Of a stretch of 64,000 nucleotides of DNA, positions 34,633 to 43,243 are shown one piece after another (position 1 is the stretch's first letter; every line of letters starts with the position of its first letter). The stretch spans positions 1 to 64,000 of the forward strand of contig JAGCYH010000001.1 of assembly GCA_017960905.1 (NCBI GenBank), read 5' to 3'. The notes under the pieces were generated by a model, which was given only the letters and a program-made list of their open reading frames with translations, was not told where the DNA came from and did not search any database. The position numbers and the translations under genes are program-made. Source of the stretch: Bacteroidales bacterium (lineage in GTDB: Bacteria > Bacteroidota > Bacteroidia > Bacteroidales > Marinilabiliaceae).

Positions 34633-35316
34633 ATGATACTGAATATAGAAACATCGACCGACGTTTGTTCGGTTGCGCTGAGCGAAAACGGTGTAACCGT
34701 TTCGCATTTAGAGATTTACGACGGCAACGCTCATGCCGCCAATCTGACACCTCTGATAGAGCGGATTTTCGCATCGCAAAGCGATGTGAAAATTGCTGAT
34801 ATCGAGGCGGTTGCAGTGAGTAGCGGACCGGGCTCATACACGGGCTTGCGCATTGGCGCAAGCACTGCAAAGGGCATTTGCTACGCTCTGGGCAAACCGC
34901 TAATCGCTGTGCCGACTCTCGATATTATTGACGAGGCTATTTTCTTGTCCGACAGTAAGATAGATATCGCCTGCCCGATGATTGACGCGCGCCGTATGGA
35001 GGTCTATACGCAGGTGGTGCGCCGCAACGCCGAGGTAATCGTTCCGGTCGAAGCGCTCGTCGTCGACGAGAATGCGTTTGCCAACGAGCTGTCGGCCAAT
35101 GTGATAGCATTTGGCGGCAATGGTGCCGCCAAATGTCAGAAGGTGATAACGAGCGCCAACGCGGTTTTCGTGCCCGACATTTGTCCGCTTGCAAGCAATA
35201 TGGCGCGCTTGGCGCAAAAGAAGTTCGATGCGCGAGAGTTTGAAAGCGTGGCTTACTTCGAGCCGTTTTATTTAAAAGAATTTATAGCCACAGTGCCAAA
35301 AAACAAAGTTTTTTGA
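34633..35316 (+). CDS. tsaB: tRNA threonylcarbamoyladenosine biosynthesis protein TsaB
   Basis: The 227-residue protein belongs to the TsaB/YeaZ ASKHA-fold group, which partners TsaD in making t6A at position 37 of ANN-decoding tRNAs. The start ILNIETSTDVCSVALSENG and the SSGPGSYTGLRIGASTAKGICYAL motif (about residues 61-80) are diagnostic. The length is normal. It is divergent from the caspase operon and is followed after 16 nt by the epimerase gene. A TATCTTTG -7-like element lies at 34605-34612. Confidence 0.95.
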   Translation: MILNIETSTDVCSVALSENGVTVSHLEIYDGNAHAANLTPLIERIFASQSDVKIADIEAVAVSSGPGSYTGLRIGASTAKGICYALGKPLIAVPTLDIIDEAIFLSDSKIDIACPMIDARRMEVYTQVVRRNAEVIVPVEALVVDENAFANELSANVIAFGGNGAAKCQKVITSANAVFVPDICPLASNMARLAQKKFDAREFESVAYFEPFYLKEFIATVPKNKVF

Positions 35317-35332
35317 CGATAAATAACTGATA

Positions 35333-36328
35333 ATGAATTTGGTAACGGGTTCGACCGGGATAGTGGGCATTCACGTTATGCTTGCGCTTCTTCGCCGAGG
35401 CGAAGAGGTGAAAGCCTTGTGCCGGAAAACGTCTGACCGTCAGACGGTTGCCGATGTTTTCGCCCATTATGGCGCAGCCGACTTGTACCCGAAAATCGTC
35501 TGGGCCGAAGGTGATTTGCTCGACCGTCAGAGCCTCGTTGAGGCTCTGCAAGATGTTGATACAGTGTATCATGCGGCGGCTGTGGTGTCGTTTTGCAAAA
35601 AAGACCGCAAGGCAATGTGGGCCGCCAACGTCGAAGGCACTGCCAACATGGTCGATGCCGCCATTGCGAGCGGTGTCGGTGCCTTTTGCCACGTCAGTTC
35701 CATTGGTGCGCTTGGCAAAGCCATGGGAGGCGGCATTGTGACCGAAGATACGCCGTGGCAAGTCGACGACCGGCGGAGCGTCTATTCGCAAAGCAAATTC
35801 CGACAGGAGATGGAGGTGTGGCGCGGTGCCGAAAACGGTCTGAATGTGGTGGTTGTGAATCCGGGCGTGGTGCTCGGGCCGGGGCGCAAAGGGCGCAGTA
35901 GCGCCCTTATCGCGCAAACGATGAAACGCGGCACCTCGTTCTACACCGATGGCGCTACAGGCTATGTCGATGCGCGTGATGTGGCGCAGGCAATGGTTGA
36001 ACTAACCGCGCAAAAGCTTTACGGACAGCGTTTTGTGGTTGTCGGGCACAATAGCGAGACACGTACCGTGCAGACTCTTTTTGCCGAGGCCTTCGGCAAA
36101 AAGCCACCATACCGCAAGGCCTCGCGCAACATGCTGTATTTAGCCGCTTTCGCGGCTAAAACAGCCGCATTTTTCACCGGCAGCCGCCCGGCGCTGACTT
36201 ACGAATCGGTGCGCGCCATCGGCGGGCACCAGAAGTATTCATCGGAAAAATTGACAAATGCTATCGGTCTGAAATTCATGAGTTTAGAAGATAGCGTAAG
36301 AAATATGGCATCATTTTACATGAAATAA
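35333..36328 (+). CDS. NAD-dependent epimerase/dehydratase (extended SDR)
   Basis: The 331-residue protein has the Rossmann glycine motif VTGSTGIVGIHVMLALLRRG at the N terminus, the HAAAVVSF segment and the active-site SIGALGKA-Ser with VYSQSKFRQE, where Tyr and Lys form the YxxxK pair. The family acts on nucleotide sugars or small aldehydes or ketones; substrate cannot be read from the sequence. It is 16 nt downstream of tsaB, with serB 19 nt beyond, so the three genes probably share a transcript. Confidence 0.85.
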   Translation: MNLVTGSTGIVGIHVMLALLRRGEEVKALCRKTSDRQTVADVFAHYGAADLYPKIVWAEGDLLDRQSLVEALQDVDTVYHAAAVVSFCKKDRKAMWAANVEGTANMVDAAIASGVGAFCHVSSIGALGKAMGGGIVTEDTPWQVDDRRSVYSQSKFRQEMEVWRGAENGLNVVVVNPGVVLGPGRKGRSSALIAQTMKRGTSFYTDGATGYVDARDVAQAMVELTAQKLYGQRFVVVGHNSETRTVQTLFAEAFGKKPPYRKASRNMLYLAAFAAKTAAFFTGSRPALTYESVRAIGGHQKYSSEKLTNAIGLKFMSLEDSVRNMASFYMK

Positions 36329-36347
36329 AATTGAAGCATTGATAAAA

Positions 36348-37574
36348 ATGGCAAACATAAATAAAGAGCTGATACTCATTAATGTACAAGGTGAAGACAA
36401 GCCTGGTGTAACGGCTGCGCTGACCAAAATTCTGGCCGATCACAATGTTGATATTCTCGATATTGGTCAGGCGACTATTCACAACGACCTCGGGCTGGGC
36501 ATTCTGTTCAGCATTCCGAAGTCGGAAGAGACGTCGCCAGTGCTTAAAGACTTGCTGTTCAAGGCTTACGAGTTGGGCATGAATATAAAATTCAACCCGA
36601 TTTTGCCCAAAGATTACGAAAAATGGGTGTCGCAGCACGGCAAGGAGCGTAACATAGTTACGCTCATGGCTCGCCGTCTGCAAGGTTCTCATCTGGCGAA
36701 AGTTACAAGCATTATTTCGGAGCAAGGGCTCAACATCGATAAGATAACGCGTCTGAGTGGCCGCCGCTCGCTCAAAACCGATAACGGCAACACTATCAGC
36801 GTTGTAGAGCTTTCGGTACGAGGCGTACCGAAAGATGTCGACAAGCTGAAGCGCGATTTTCTCAAAGTGTCGAAGGAGTCGGAAGTCGACATTGCCTTTC
36901 AGGAGGACAATATCTACCGCCGCAACCGCCGTCTGGTCTGCTTCGACATGGATTCGACGCTCATACAGACCGAAGTCATCGACGAACTGGCGCGCCGCGC
37001 GGGCGTTTACGAGAAGGTGAGCGCCATAACCGAAGCCGCCATGCGTGGCGAATTGGACTTCAAACAATCGTTTGAGAAACGCATCGCGCTTCTCAAAGGC
37101 CTCGACGAGTCGGTGATGAAGGAAGTGGCAGATAATCTGCCACTTACCGAAGGCGCTGAGCGGCTTTTTCGCTCGCTTAAAAAATACGGTTACAAGACTG
37201 CCATTCTGTCGGGCGGTTTCACATATTTCGGTAACTATCTGAAAACCAAGCTCGACATCGACTACGTTTTTGCCAACGAACTCGAAGTAGAGAACGGCAA
37301 ACTCACCGGTCGCCATGTCGGTGACATTGTCGATGGCAGTAAGAAAGCTGAGATGCTCAAACTTTTGGCTTTTAAGGAAGATATTCATTTAGAGCAAGTT
37401 ATAGCGGTTGGCGACGGTGCTAACGACTTGCCTATGATACAGCTCGCGGGGCTCGGCATAGCCTTCCATGCCAAGCCCAAAGTGAAGGCCACGGCCCAGC
37501 ACGCCATCTCGGTCAACGGCCTCGACACTATTCTCTATCTCATCGGTTTGCGCGAAAGCGAAATTGTAAAATAG
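36348..37574 (+). CDS. serB: Phosphoserine phosphatase with N-terminal ACT domains
   Basis: The 408-residue protein has two ACT-like regulatory modules (about residues 5-80, VQGEDKPGVTAALTKIL, and 95-175) followed by a HAD phosphatase domain. The nucleophile motif CFDMDSTLIQTEVIDEL is at about residues 200-216, and ILSGGFTYFGNYLK and GDGANDLPMIQLAGLGIAF complete the HAD motifs. It dephosphorylates phosphoserine, the last step of serine synthesis. Long SerB with ACT domains is common in Bacteroidetes. The ATG at 36348 is preferred over an upstream TTG. Confidence 0.95.
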   Translation: MANINKELILINVQGEDKPGVTAALTKILADHNVDILDIGQATIHNDLGLGILFSIPKSEETSPVLKDLLFKAYELGMNIKFNPILPKDYEKWVSQHGKERNIVTLMARRLQGSHLAKVTSIISEQGLNIDKITRLSGRRSLKTDNGNTISVVELSVRGVPKDVDKLKRDFLKVSKESEVDIAFQEDNIYRRNRRLVCFDMDSTLIQTEVIDELARRAGVYEKVSAITEAAMRGELDFKQSFEKRIALLKGLDESVMKEVADNLPLTEGAERLFRSLKKYGYKTAILSGGFTYFGNYLKTKLDIDYVFANELEVENGKLTGRHVGDIVDGSKKAEMLKLLAFKEDIHLEQVIAVGDGANDLPMIQLAGLGIAFHAKPKVKATAQHAISVNGLDTILYLIGLRESEIVK

Positions 37575-37609
37575 CGTAGTTAGTTAAGTATCAATATTAT
37601 ACAAACACT

Positions 37610-38245
37610 ATGAAAAACGATGTCAAAATAAAAATCTGCGACATGACCGACATCGACAATATCAGCAAGATATTGTTTCTCGAACCCGATTACATCGGGT
37701 TCAATTTCAGTCCGAAGTCGCCGCGCTGCGTTGTCGGGCGGCTTAAGCCCGACATGCTCAGCATCATTCCGAAACGCATCAAGCGCGTGGGCGTGTTCAT
37801 CGACAGCAACGAACGCGAGATACGCCAGTACGCTGCTGACTTCGGCATTCAGACCATACAACTGCATGGTAATGAGACACCTGCGTTGTGCAAATCGCTG
37901 CACGATTCGGGGTTTGAGGTTATCAAAACCTTCATCATCGAAAACGCCCACGACTTCGACCATGTGTCGGAGTACGACGATTGTGCCGACTATTACCTCT
38001 TCGATGTGCGTCGCGATGAAGAACGCGACGATGACCCATATTTTGATTGGCAACTTATTCTGCGTCAGCCGATTAGAAAACAGTGGTTTTTGGCTGGCGG
38101 CATCAATCCGCGTACCATCGTAGCCGCGTCGCAGACGGGTGCCGTGGGCATCGACCTCAACAGCCGCTTCGAGTCGTCGCTTGGCATCAAAGACTACGAC
38201 TTGATTTACGAGTCGCTCAAAAAAATCAGAGCGCAAAAGAAATAG
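37610..38245 (+). CDS. trpF: Phosphoribosylanthranilate isomerase
   Basis: The 211-residue TIM-barrel enzyme carries the family pattern: IKICDMTDIDNI at the N terminus (the Cys of KxCG), PDYIGFNFSPKSPR, RVGVFIDSNERE, IQTIQLHGNETP, the LFDVRRDE Asp and WFLAGGINP/GIDLNSRFESS, the phosphate-binding end. The consensus Gly after Cys in KxCG is Asp here, which is unusual. No other trp genes are in the window, so trpF is detached from its pathway cluster. serB is upstream and a TatD-like gene follows after one base. Confidence 0.92.
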   Translation: MKNDVKIKICDMTDIDNISKILFLEPDYIGFNFSPKSPRCVVGRLKPDMLSIIPKRIKRVGVFIDSNEREIRQYAADFGIQTIQLHGNETPALCKSLHDSGFEVIKTFIIENAHDFDHVSEYDDCADYYLFDVRRDEERDDDPYFDWQLILRQPIRKQWFLAGGINPRTIVAASQTGAVGIDLNSRFESSLGIKDYDLIYESLKKIRAQKK

Positions 38246-38246
38246 C

Positions 38247-38882
38247 GTGTACGTCGACATTCACACACACCGGCCGAGCACCGAGGCCGACGTAGTAAGC
38301 GTTGTGAACGCCGCAGACTTCTCGGCGGCGCACGGATTCTACTCGGTTGGTATTCACCCTTGGCAAACTGCCGAAACGACAGATATGACGTTTATTAAGT
38401 CGCTGGCTCATAACGCATTCGCCATAGGCGAATGCGGTCTCGACAAACTGCGTGGTGCCGCGCTCGATGTCCAGCTCGACGTCTTCCGCCAGCATGTCGC
38501 TTTGGCCAACCAATTGAGCAAACCGATTATAGTGCATTGTGTGAAATGTTACGGTTTGATTCTTACAGAAAGCGCTGATAATGAAAAGTATACACCGTGG
38601 ATAATGCACGGCTGCAACGCCTCGCCCGAGTGGATTCGAAGCGCCCAGAAACACAATATTTATTTCTCGCTCGGACCGCGACAACTCAATTCGGCGAAGG
38701 CCGAATTGCTCTTAAAGTCTATTCCTGCCGAAAAACTCTTCCTCGAAACCGACGATACAGAAGTCTGTATTTCAGAAGTTTACGTAATTGCAAGTCGACT
38801 GATGGGTGTGAATCTTGAAGAATTGAAGCAGCAGATTAAGCGCAATTTCGACAGTATGACTACTCTTCGTCAAGAAAGCTGA
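38247..38882 (+). CDS. TatD-like metal-dependent hydrolase
   Basis: The 211-residue protein starts at GTG 38247, one base after trpF, so translation is probably coupled. The N-terminal DIHTH supplies two metal His, and later IGECGLDKLRG, IIVHCVKCYG and LFLETDD carry further TatD-type ligands. It is shorter than typical TatD (about 260), and some loops are missing. The family includes 3' exonucleases and other phosphoesterases. It converges with the HAD gene, overlapping it by 23 nt. Confidence 0.82.
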   Translation: MYVDIHTHRPSTEADVVSVVNAADFSAAHGFYSVGIHPWQTAETTDMTFIKSLAHNAFAIGECGLDKLRGAALDVQLDVFRQHVALANQLSKPIIVHCVKCYGLILTESADNEKYTPWIMHGCNASPEWIRSAQKHNIYFSLGPRQLNSAKAELLLKSIPAEKLFLETDDTEVCISEVYVIASRLMGVNLEELKQQIKRNFDSMTTLRQES

Positions 38883-39504
38883 AATATCGCTCTACCGGCA
38901 TTTCCGCAGAAACCAAAAAAGCATTTATGCCAAGTTGCTGAGCCGCAGCCACATTTTTCGACGAATCGTCGAAAAATGATGTTTCGGTGGGCTTACATTT
39001 GTGATATTCAAGTACTTGTGTGAATATTTCCGCCGATGGTTTGCTCAAGTGCATCTCGTGCGAGTACCAAGTGCGGTCGAACAAGTCGGAAAGCGACTTG
39101 TAGCCTCGTGCCATCGTGTCGAAACACTCTTTGTGTACGGCGTTTGTGTTGCTAAGCAACACAACGGTGTATCGCTTGCGCAGCCGCTCAACAAGTTTCA
39201 CTTTCGAGTCGGGAAAACTGCCCAGCATGGCGTTCAGGGCCGATACTATGTCGCTGTCGGACAGAGAGATGCCCGATGCGCGGCGTATCTGTTCGCAAAA
39301 CTCGGCAGTCGAAATGGTGCCTTGCTCGAGGGCTATGAAAGCGCCACCGACAGCACAGCTGTCGGTGAGTATCTTCTCTACGTCGGGCACGCCCAGCCGC
39401 TTGTACGCTTCGACTGATTTACCGACGTTTACGTCGAGCAGCACATTGCCCAAATCGAATATTATCAGTTTCGACCGCTTTATTTTGTCAGAAAAATCGC
39501 ACAT
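38860..39504 (-). CDS. HAD-superfamily hydrolase
   Basis: The 214-residue protein has HAD motif I (IIFDLGNVLLDVN, nucleophile Asp at about 17), motif II (VLLSNTNAVHKECFD) and the late motifs in SKPSAEIFTQVLEY with FFDDSSKNVAAAQQLG. It resembles the HAD-IA group (YihX or phosphoglycolate phosphatase-like), and its substrate is unknown. It faces the tRNA promoter region at its 5' end and overlaps the 3' end of the TatD-like gene. Confidence 0.87.
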   Translation of the reverse strand: MCDFSDKIKRSKLIIFDLGNVLLDVNVGKSVEAYKRLGVPDVEKILTDSCAVGGAFIALEQGTISTAEFCEQIRRASGISLSDSDIVSALNAMLGSFPDSKVKLVERLRKRYTVVLLSNTNAVHKECFDTMARGYKSLSDLFDRTWYSHEMHLSKPSAEIFTQVLEYHKCKPTETSFFDDSSKNVAAAQQLGINAFLVSAEMPVERYFSFLDEE

Positions 39505-39506
39505 AT

Positions 39507-39537
39507 TTTGTTGTTTTTAAAAAAAGTAGTACTTTTG
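39507..39537 (+). promoter_or_regulatory. Promoter of the tRNA gene
   Basis: TTTG at 39507-39510 and TACTTTTG at 39530-39537 are 19 nt apart. The predicted start near 39544 leaves about 70 nt before the mature tRNA. Confidence 0.65.
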
Positions 39538-39612
39538 CATCGCATTTCGCGAGAGACGGTATGCCATCGCTACCTAACTCGGTTGCAAATATAATACTTA
39601 TTTCAATAAGTA

Positions 39613-39687
39613 GGGCCTATAGCTCAGTTGGTTAGCAGCACCTGACTCATAATCAGGGGGTCCCAGGTTCAAGCCCTGGTGGGCCCA
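39613..39687 (+). tRNA. tRNA-Ile2 (anticodon CAU, probably lysidine-modified)
   Basis: The 75-nt cloverleaf has acceptor stem GGGCCTA/TGGGCCC, anticodon stem-loop CCTGA-CTCATAA-TCAGG, and T arm CCAGG-TTCAAGC-CCTGG. The anticodon is CAU. The acceptor stem resembles the Bacteroidetes tRNA-Ile (GGGCCTA) rather than elongator Met, so I call Ile2, whose C34 is converted to lysidine by TilS to read AUA. The D stem has C13 facing C22, with a larger D loop (10 nt), which is unusual. CCA is not encoded. A terminator follows at once. Confidence 0.85.
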
Positions 39688-39688
39688 C

Positions 39689-39718
39689 AAAAGCGAATCG
39701 AAAGATTCGCTTTTTTTT
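39689..39718 (+). terminator. Terminator after tRNA-Ile2
   Basis: AAAGCGAATC - GAAA - GATTCGCTTT is followed by a long T run directly after the mature tRNA end. Confidence 0.9.
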
Positions 39719-39754
39719 ATGCTCTGCGCGCTCTTTTCAATGCGTGTATGCACA

Positions 39755-39790
39755 AAAAAAAGCTGTCCGGAATCGGACAGCTTTTTTGGT
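39755..39790 (-). terminator. Terminator after the acidic-tail lipoprotein
   Basis: AAAAAGCTGTCCG and CGGACAGCTTTTT form a stem with A/T runs on both sides, 24 nt beyond the 39814 gene's stop on the minus strand. It may also stop + strand transcripts. Confidence 0.85.
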
Positions 39791-39813
39791 AAATTAGTTA
39801 TGAGTACGATAGA

Positions 39814-40293
39814 TTATTCCTCTTCGCCTTCTTCACCTTCGTATTCGCCCTCTTCAGCTTCGCCTTCTTCTTCAGCAGCTTCGAGAGAAGCCTGGAAAGA
39901 TGCGGCAGCTTCGGGTAGAGCGGCAGCGATAGCTTCTACGTCAACACCACTTTCTTTGTAAAGAGCAACGGTAGCGTCGTAGTCGCTTTTCGATTTTGCA
40001 GCGGTGAGAGCAGTGATAGCTTTGTTGAAGAGTTCAACAGCTTCCTGAGCGTCGAGCTCGCCAGCCTGTTGTTTGAAAGTAACAACAGTGTTCAACATTG
40101 TACCAGCGCTTACGAGGTCGCCTGCAGCGGCTTTGTCAACACCGTTGATGATTTTGTCGGCGCTAGCAACAACTGCTGCGTAGTCTTTTGACTCCATAGC
40201 TTTGCTCATAGCGTCGAGCTCGCTCTGGAAATTGCTTTTTGCGCATGATACAAGCATCAATGCGGCTGCTAATACTGAAAATAACTTTTTCAT
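39814..40293 (-). CDS. Small lipoprotein with acidic C-terminal tail
   Basis: The 159-residue protein starts MKKLFSVLAAALMLVSCAKS with a lipobox, has a helical middle (AMSKAMESKDYAAVVASADKI and VELFNKAITALTAAKSKSDYD) and ends in a run of Glu/Gly residues (about the last 20). I do not know the family. It is immediately downstream (55 nt) of a second small lipoprotein with a similar signal peptide, so the two may be functionally linked. The acidic tail could bind cations or basic partners. It ends at a strong terminator. Confidence 0.8.
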   Translation of the reverse strand: MKKLFSVLAAALMLVSCAKSNFQSELDAMSKAMESKDYAAVVASADKIINGVDKAAAGDLVSAGTMLNTVVTFKQQAGELDAQEAVELFNKAITALTAAKSKSDYDATVALYKESGVDVEAIAAALPEAAASFQASLEAAEEEGEAEEGEYEGEEGEEE

Positions 40294-40348
40294 TTTTAAT
40301 TTAATTTATTGGTTAATAGATATTTAAATTGATTTCAGAAATGCTTTA

Positions 40349-40729
40349 TTACAATTCGTCAGGTGTAATTGTGAATTGAACAGTTTCGCCCGATTGAGAA
40401 CCAACGAATTTGTAAACGATGGTTACTTTAGCCGATTTGAACATGTTAACCACGTCGGCATCGCTCTTCAGGCTTGCAACCATTTCGTTGCGGACAGCCT
40501 CAGCATTGCTGTTGAGATCGATATAATCCTCGTCAGCTTCGCAAGTGTAAACGAGTTGGTCGCCGTTGAGTACTACACTATTGATAACAACACCATTGCC
40601 TTGATCCATAGGGCACATCTGGTTTGTAAGCTCGGCAACTTGTTTAACACCGTCGATGGCCGAACCGCAGCTTGTCAGAAGCATAACGCTTGCGAAAAGC
40701 ACTGCTGCAAAACTTAATAACTTTTTCAT
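40349..40729 (-). CDS. Small lipoprotein, unknown function
   Basis: The 126-residue protein starts MKKLLSFAAVLFASVMLLTSC (a lipobox at about residue 21), followed by a compact mixed alpha/beta domain (VVLNGDQLVYTCEADEDYIDL, TVIYKFVGSQSGETVQFTI). No family is recognised. It heads the pair with the acidic-tail lipoprotein on the minus strand. No clean promoter was found; a 12-bp inverted repeat lies about 130 nt upstream. Confidence 0.78.
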   Translation of the reverse strand: MKKLLSFAAVLFASVMLLTSCGSAIDGVKQVAELTNQMCPMDQGNGVVINSVVLNGDQLVYTCEADEDYIDLNSNAEAVRNEMVASLKSDADVVNMFKSAKVTIVYKFVGSQSGETVQFTITPDEL

Positions 40730-40858
40730 TTTCAGTTTAATTTATTGATTAATAATAATATAAATTCTTTTTGTTGTTTCGTTTTTTGCGACTGCAAAAT
40801 TGCAAATTATTCCGATACATTATTCTCAATATTGTTTTTTTTATGAAAAAAAAACATA

Positions 40859-40896
40859 TTAGTCTAATTTTGCTGAAAATGAGTAAATTAGACTAA
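40859..40896. repeat. 12-bp perfect inverted repeat
   Basis: TTAGTCTAATTT at 40859-40870 and AAATTAGACTAA at 40885-40896 are perfect complements around a 14-nt spacer. It lies 34 bp after the hisA stop and before the start of the small lipoprotein. On the minus strand a T-rich run follows, so a terminator for hisA is plausible; an operator is the alternative. Confidence 0.65.
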
Positions 40897-40930
40897 GCGC
40901 GAAATTCGACAGTGGAATGTGTCGGATTTT

Positions 40931-41647
40931 TTACAGAAATTCCTGCAACTGCTTGAGTGTTATGCGGTTTTCGTAGATGGCTTTGCCAATGATGACGGCC
41001 GGAATGTTGTTGGCGTTGAGTGCGTGCAGGTCGTCGATGCCGCTGACGCCGCCGCTGGCCACGAGCCATAGGTCGGGAATGGTGTCGAGCATGCGGCGGT
41101 AGAGTTCTACCGCCGGACCGCCGAGCATTCCGTCGCGGCTGATGTCGGTGCAGATGACTTTGCGAACGCCCTTCGAATAGTAGTTCTGAACGAACGGAAT
41201 GAGCTCTGCATCAGTGTCTTCGAGCCAGCCGGTAACGGCTATTTTGCCGTCTTTGGCGTCGGCGCCGAGTATGATGCGCTCGCTGCCGTAGGCGGTGAGC
41301 CACGACTCAAATTCGGCCGGATTCTTCACCGCAATGCTGCCGCCCGTAACCATTTGTGCGCCACTGCTGAAGGCTATGCGCAGGTCGTCGGTGGTCTTCA
41401 GACCACCGCCAAAGTCGACCGTGAGTGTCGTCTGCGACGTTATTTGCTCCAAAACCTTGTAATTGACTATGTGTCCGGCTTTTGCGCCGTCGAGGTCGAC
41501 CAAGTGAAGGCGCGTGATGCCATTGTCGGCATACTGCCGAGCCACTTCGAGCGGGTTCTCGTTGTAAACTTTTTTAGTGGCGTAGTCGCCTTTGCTCAAG
41601 CGTACACATTTGCCGCCGATTATGTCAATTGCTGGTATTATCTCCAT
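40931..41647 (-). CDS. hisA: ProFAR isomerase HisA
   Basis: The 238-residue TIM-barrel enzyme carries [21 protein letters not shown] at the N terminus, [11 protein letters not shown] with the catalytic Asp, and [15 protein letters not shown] near the end. It catalyses the fourth step of histidine synthesis, the isomerisation that gives the HisF substrate. The ATG at 41647 is chosen because an upstream extension is basic and unlike the family. It starts five bases after hisH. No hisF or hisIE follows, which is the usual continuation in many genomes. Confidence 0.94.
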   Translation of the reverse strand: MEIIPAIDIIGGKCVRLSKGDYATKKVYNENPLEVARQYADNGITRLHLVDLDGAKAGHIVNYKVLEQITSQTTLTVDFGGGLKTTDDLRIAFSSGAQMVTGGSIAVKNPAEFESWLTAYGSERIILGADAKDGKIAVTGWLEDTDAELIPFVQNYYSKGVRKVICTDISRDGMLGGPAVELYRRMLDTIPDLWLVASGGVSGIDDLHALNANNIPAVIIGKAIYENRITLKQLQEFL

Positions 41648-41652
41648 AATAA

Positions 41653-42252
41653 TCAGATAGATAAGAAATTTTTGAGAATTTTCTCGCCTACGCTTCCGCT
41701 TTTTTCGGGGTGAAATTGCGTAGCATAGAAGTTGCCGCGGCAAAGTGCTGAGCTATAGGCTATTGTGTGGAACGTCGAGGCCGCAGTGTATTCACACAGC
41801 GGCACGTAGTAGCTGTGTACGAAGTATACGAACTGACCTTCGAGCGAAGCGTCGAAGAGCGGCTGTCGGACGTTGTTGATGTTGTTCCAGCCCATTTGCG
41901 GTATCTTGACGTTGTCGGGGTTAGGGCTGGGCAGTTCGAAGCGTTTCACGGGCACGTCGAAAATGCCGAGGCAGTCGACGTCGCCCTCTTCGGAGTGGGC
42001 GCACATGAGCTGCATCCCGAGGCAGATGCCGAGCACAGGCTGGCGGAGCGAAACGATTATCTTGTCGAGGCCTTTCTCGCGCAGGAATTTCATTGTTGTG
42101 CTTGCCTCGCCAACGCCGGGGAATATCACTTTGTCGGCAGCGCGTATCTTGGCTTCGTCGTCGGTTATCTCGGCGTCGTGGCCAAGGCGTTTCAGGGCGT
42201 TGTACACCGAGCGGATGTTGCCGGCATTGTATTTTATTATTACGATATTCAT
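41653..42252 (-). CDS. hisH: Imidazole glycerol phosphate synthase, glutaminase subunit HisH
   Basis: The 199-residue class I glutamine amidotransferase has the nucleophile motif GICLGMQLM (about residue 77), and [20 protein letters not shown] with the catalytic His and Glu. It supplies ammonia to HisF. The N terminus [22 protein letters not shown] is normal. It is followed by hisA with five bases between, and purU is 17 nt upstream. Its partner hisF is not in the window. Confidence 0.95.
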   Translation of the reverse strand: MNIVIIKYNAGNIRSVYNALKRLGHDAEITDDEAKIRAADKVIFPGVGEASTTMKFLREKGLDKIIVSLRQPVLGICLGMQLMCAHSEEGDVDCLGIFDVPVKRFELPSPNPDNVKIPQMGWNNINNVRQPLFDASLEGQFVYFVHSYYVPLCEYTAASTFHTIAYSSALCRGNFYATQFHPEKSGSVGEKILKNFLSI

Positions 42253-42269
42253 TTTTTTTGCCGATGTAA

Positions 42270-43139
42270 TTAATTGAAAATCACTGTTTTATTTTGAAAA
42301 ACAAGTGTTTTGCGGGCTATGTGCGCCTCAACGGCGCGCGATAGCACGATCTTCTCCACGTCTTTGCCTTTCTGCACCATTGTCTCTGGTGTGTCGTGGT
42401 GTGTGACACGAATGATATCCTGCTCGATAATCGGTCCGGCGTCGAGGTCTTCGGTGACGTAGTGGCTCGTAGCGCCAATGAGTTTCACTCCGCGCGCATA
42501 GGCCTGATGGTAAGGCTTTGCACCAACAAAAGCCGGCAGAGTGGAGTGGTGTATGTTTATTATGCGGTTCGGATACGCCTTTATGAAGTCGTTGGAGAGT
42601 ATCTGCATGTAGCGCGCCAGTACTATGAAGTCGATCTGATTGTCGCTCATGAGCTTCATTTGCAGGCGTTCCTGCTCTTCTTTGTTCTCTTTGGTTATCT
42701 TGAGCAGATGGAACGGAATGCCGAACTGGTCGGCTACGTTGCGCATCTCTTCGTGGTTGCCAATGATGATTGGAATCTCCACGTCGAGCTCGCCGCCGTG
42801 GTAGCGCGCCAGCAGGTCGTAGAGGCAGTGCGACATTTTCGACACCATGATGGCCATGCGCAGTCGCTGGTCGCTGAAGTCGAGCTGCCACGTCATTTGG
42901 CACGGAGTGGCAATGGCGTACTGAAAAGCAGGCGCAATCTGGTCTTTCGCGAGGGCGAAGCCCTCGAGCTCCCACTCTATGCGCATGAAAAAGTGCGATT
43001 CCAATTTGTCGGTATACTGGTCGAGCGCTACAATATTGCCGTTGTTGCGCTGAATGAAGTCGGTAACGCGCGATATGAGCCCCATCTGGTCGGGGCACTG
43101 AATGCGGATGATGGCCGTTACTGGTTTCCCTTTGTCCAT
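42270..43139 (-). CDS. purU: Formyltetrahydrofolate deformylase PurU
   Basis: The 289-residue protein has an N-terminal ACT domain (AIIRIQCPDQMGLISRVTDFIQ) and a formyltransferase-type catalytic domain with IINIHHSTLPAFVGAKPYHQ and GATSHYVTEDLDAGPIIEQD. It hydrolyses 10-formyl-THF to formate and THF, setting the one-carbon balance for purine synthesis. It is divergent from thyA, whose promoter shares the 105-bp spacer. A TATCTTTG -7 element for purU lies on the minus strand at 43168-43175. It precedes hisH, a neighbour also drawing on purine-linked metabolites. Confidence 0.94.
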   Translation of the reverse strand: MDKGKPVTAIIRIQCPDQMGLISRVTDFIQRNNGNIVALDQYTDKLESHFFMRIEWELEGFALAKDQIAPAFQYAIATPCQMTWQLDFSDQRLRMAIMVSKMSHCLYDLLARYHGGELDVEIPIIIGNHEEMRNVADQFGIPFHLLKITKENKEEQERLQMKLMSDNQIDFIVLARYMQILSNDFIKAYPNRIINIHHSTLPAFVGAKPYHQAYARGVKLIGATSHYVTEDLDAGPIIEQDIIRVTHHDTPETMVQKGKDVEKIVLSRAVEAHIARKTLVFQNKTVIFN

Positions 43140-43193
43140 TTTGTCTGTTTTTTTACAATTTCGACCGCAAAGATAATTAATTGAATATTAAAA

Positions 43194-43223
43194 TTGAAAA
43201 AATAAAAATTAACATTACTTTTG
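43194..43223 (+). promoter_or_regulatory. Promoter of thyA-folA
   Basis: TTG at 43194-43196 and TACTTTTG at 43216-43223 are 19 nt apart, 21 nt before the thyA ATG. Confidence 0.6.
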
Positions 43224-43243
43224 TAGTCATTACTGAAATTGAT

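Noticed and set aside
39613..39687. tRNA considered as elongator tRNA-Met
   Set aside because: The CAU anticodon fits both, but the acceptor stem GGGCCTA is that of Bacteroidetes tRNA-Ile. Ile2 is preferred, not proven.
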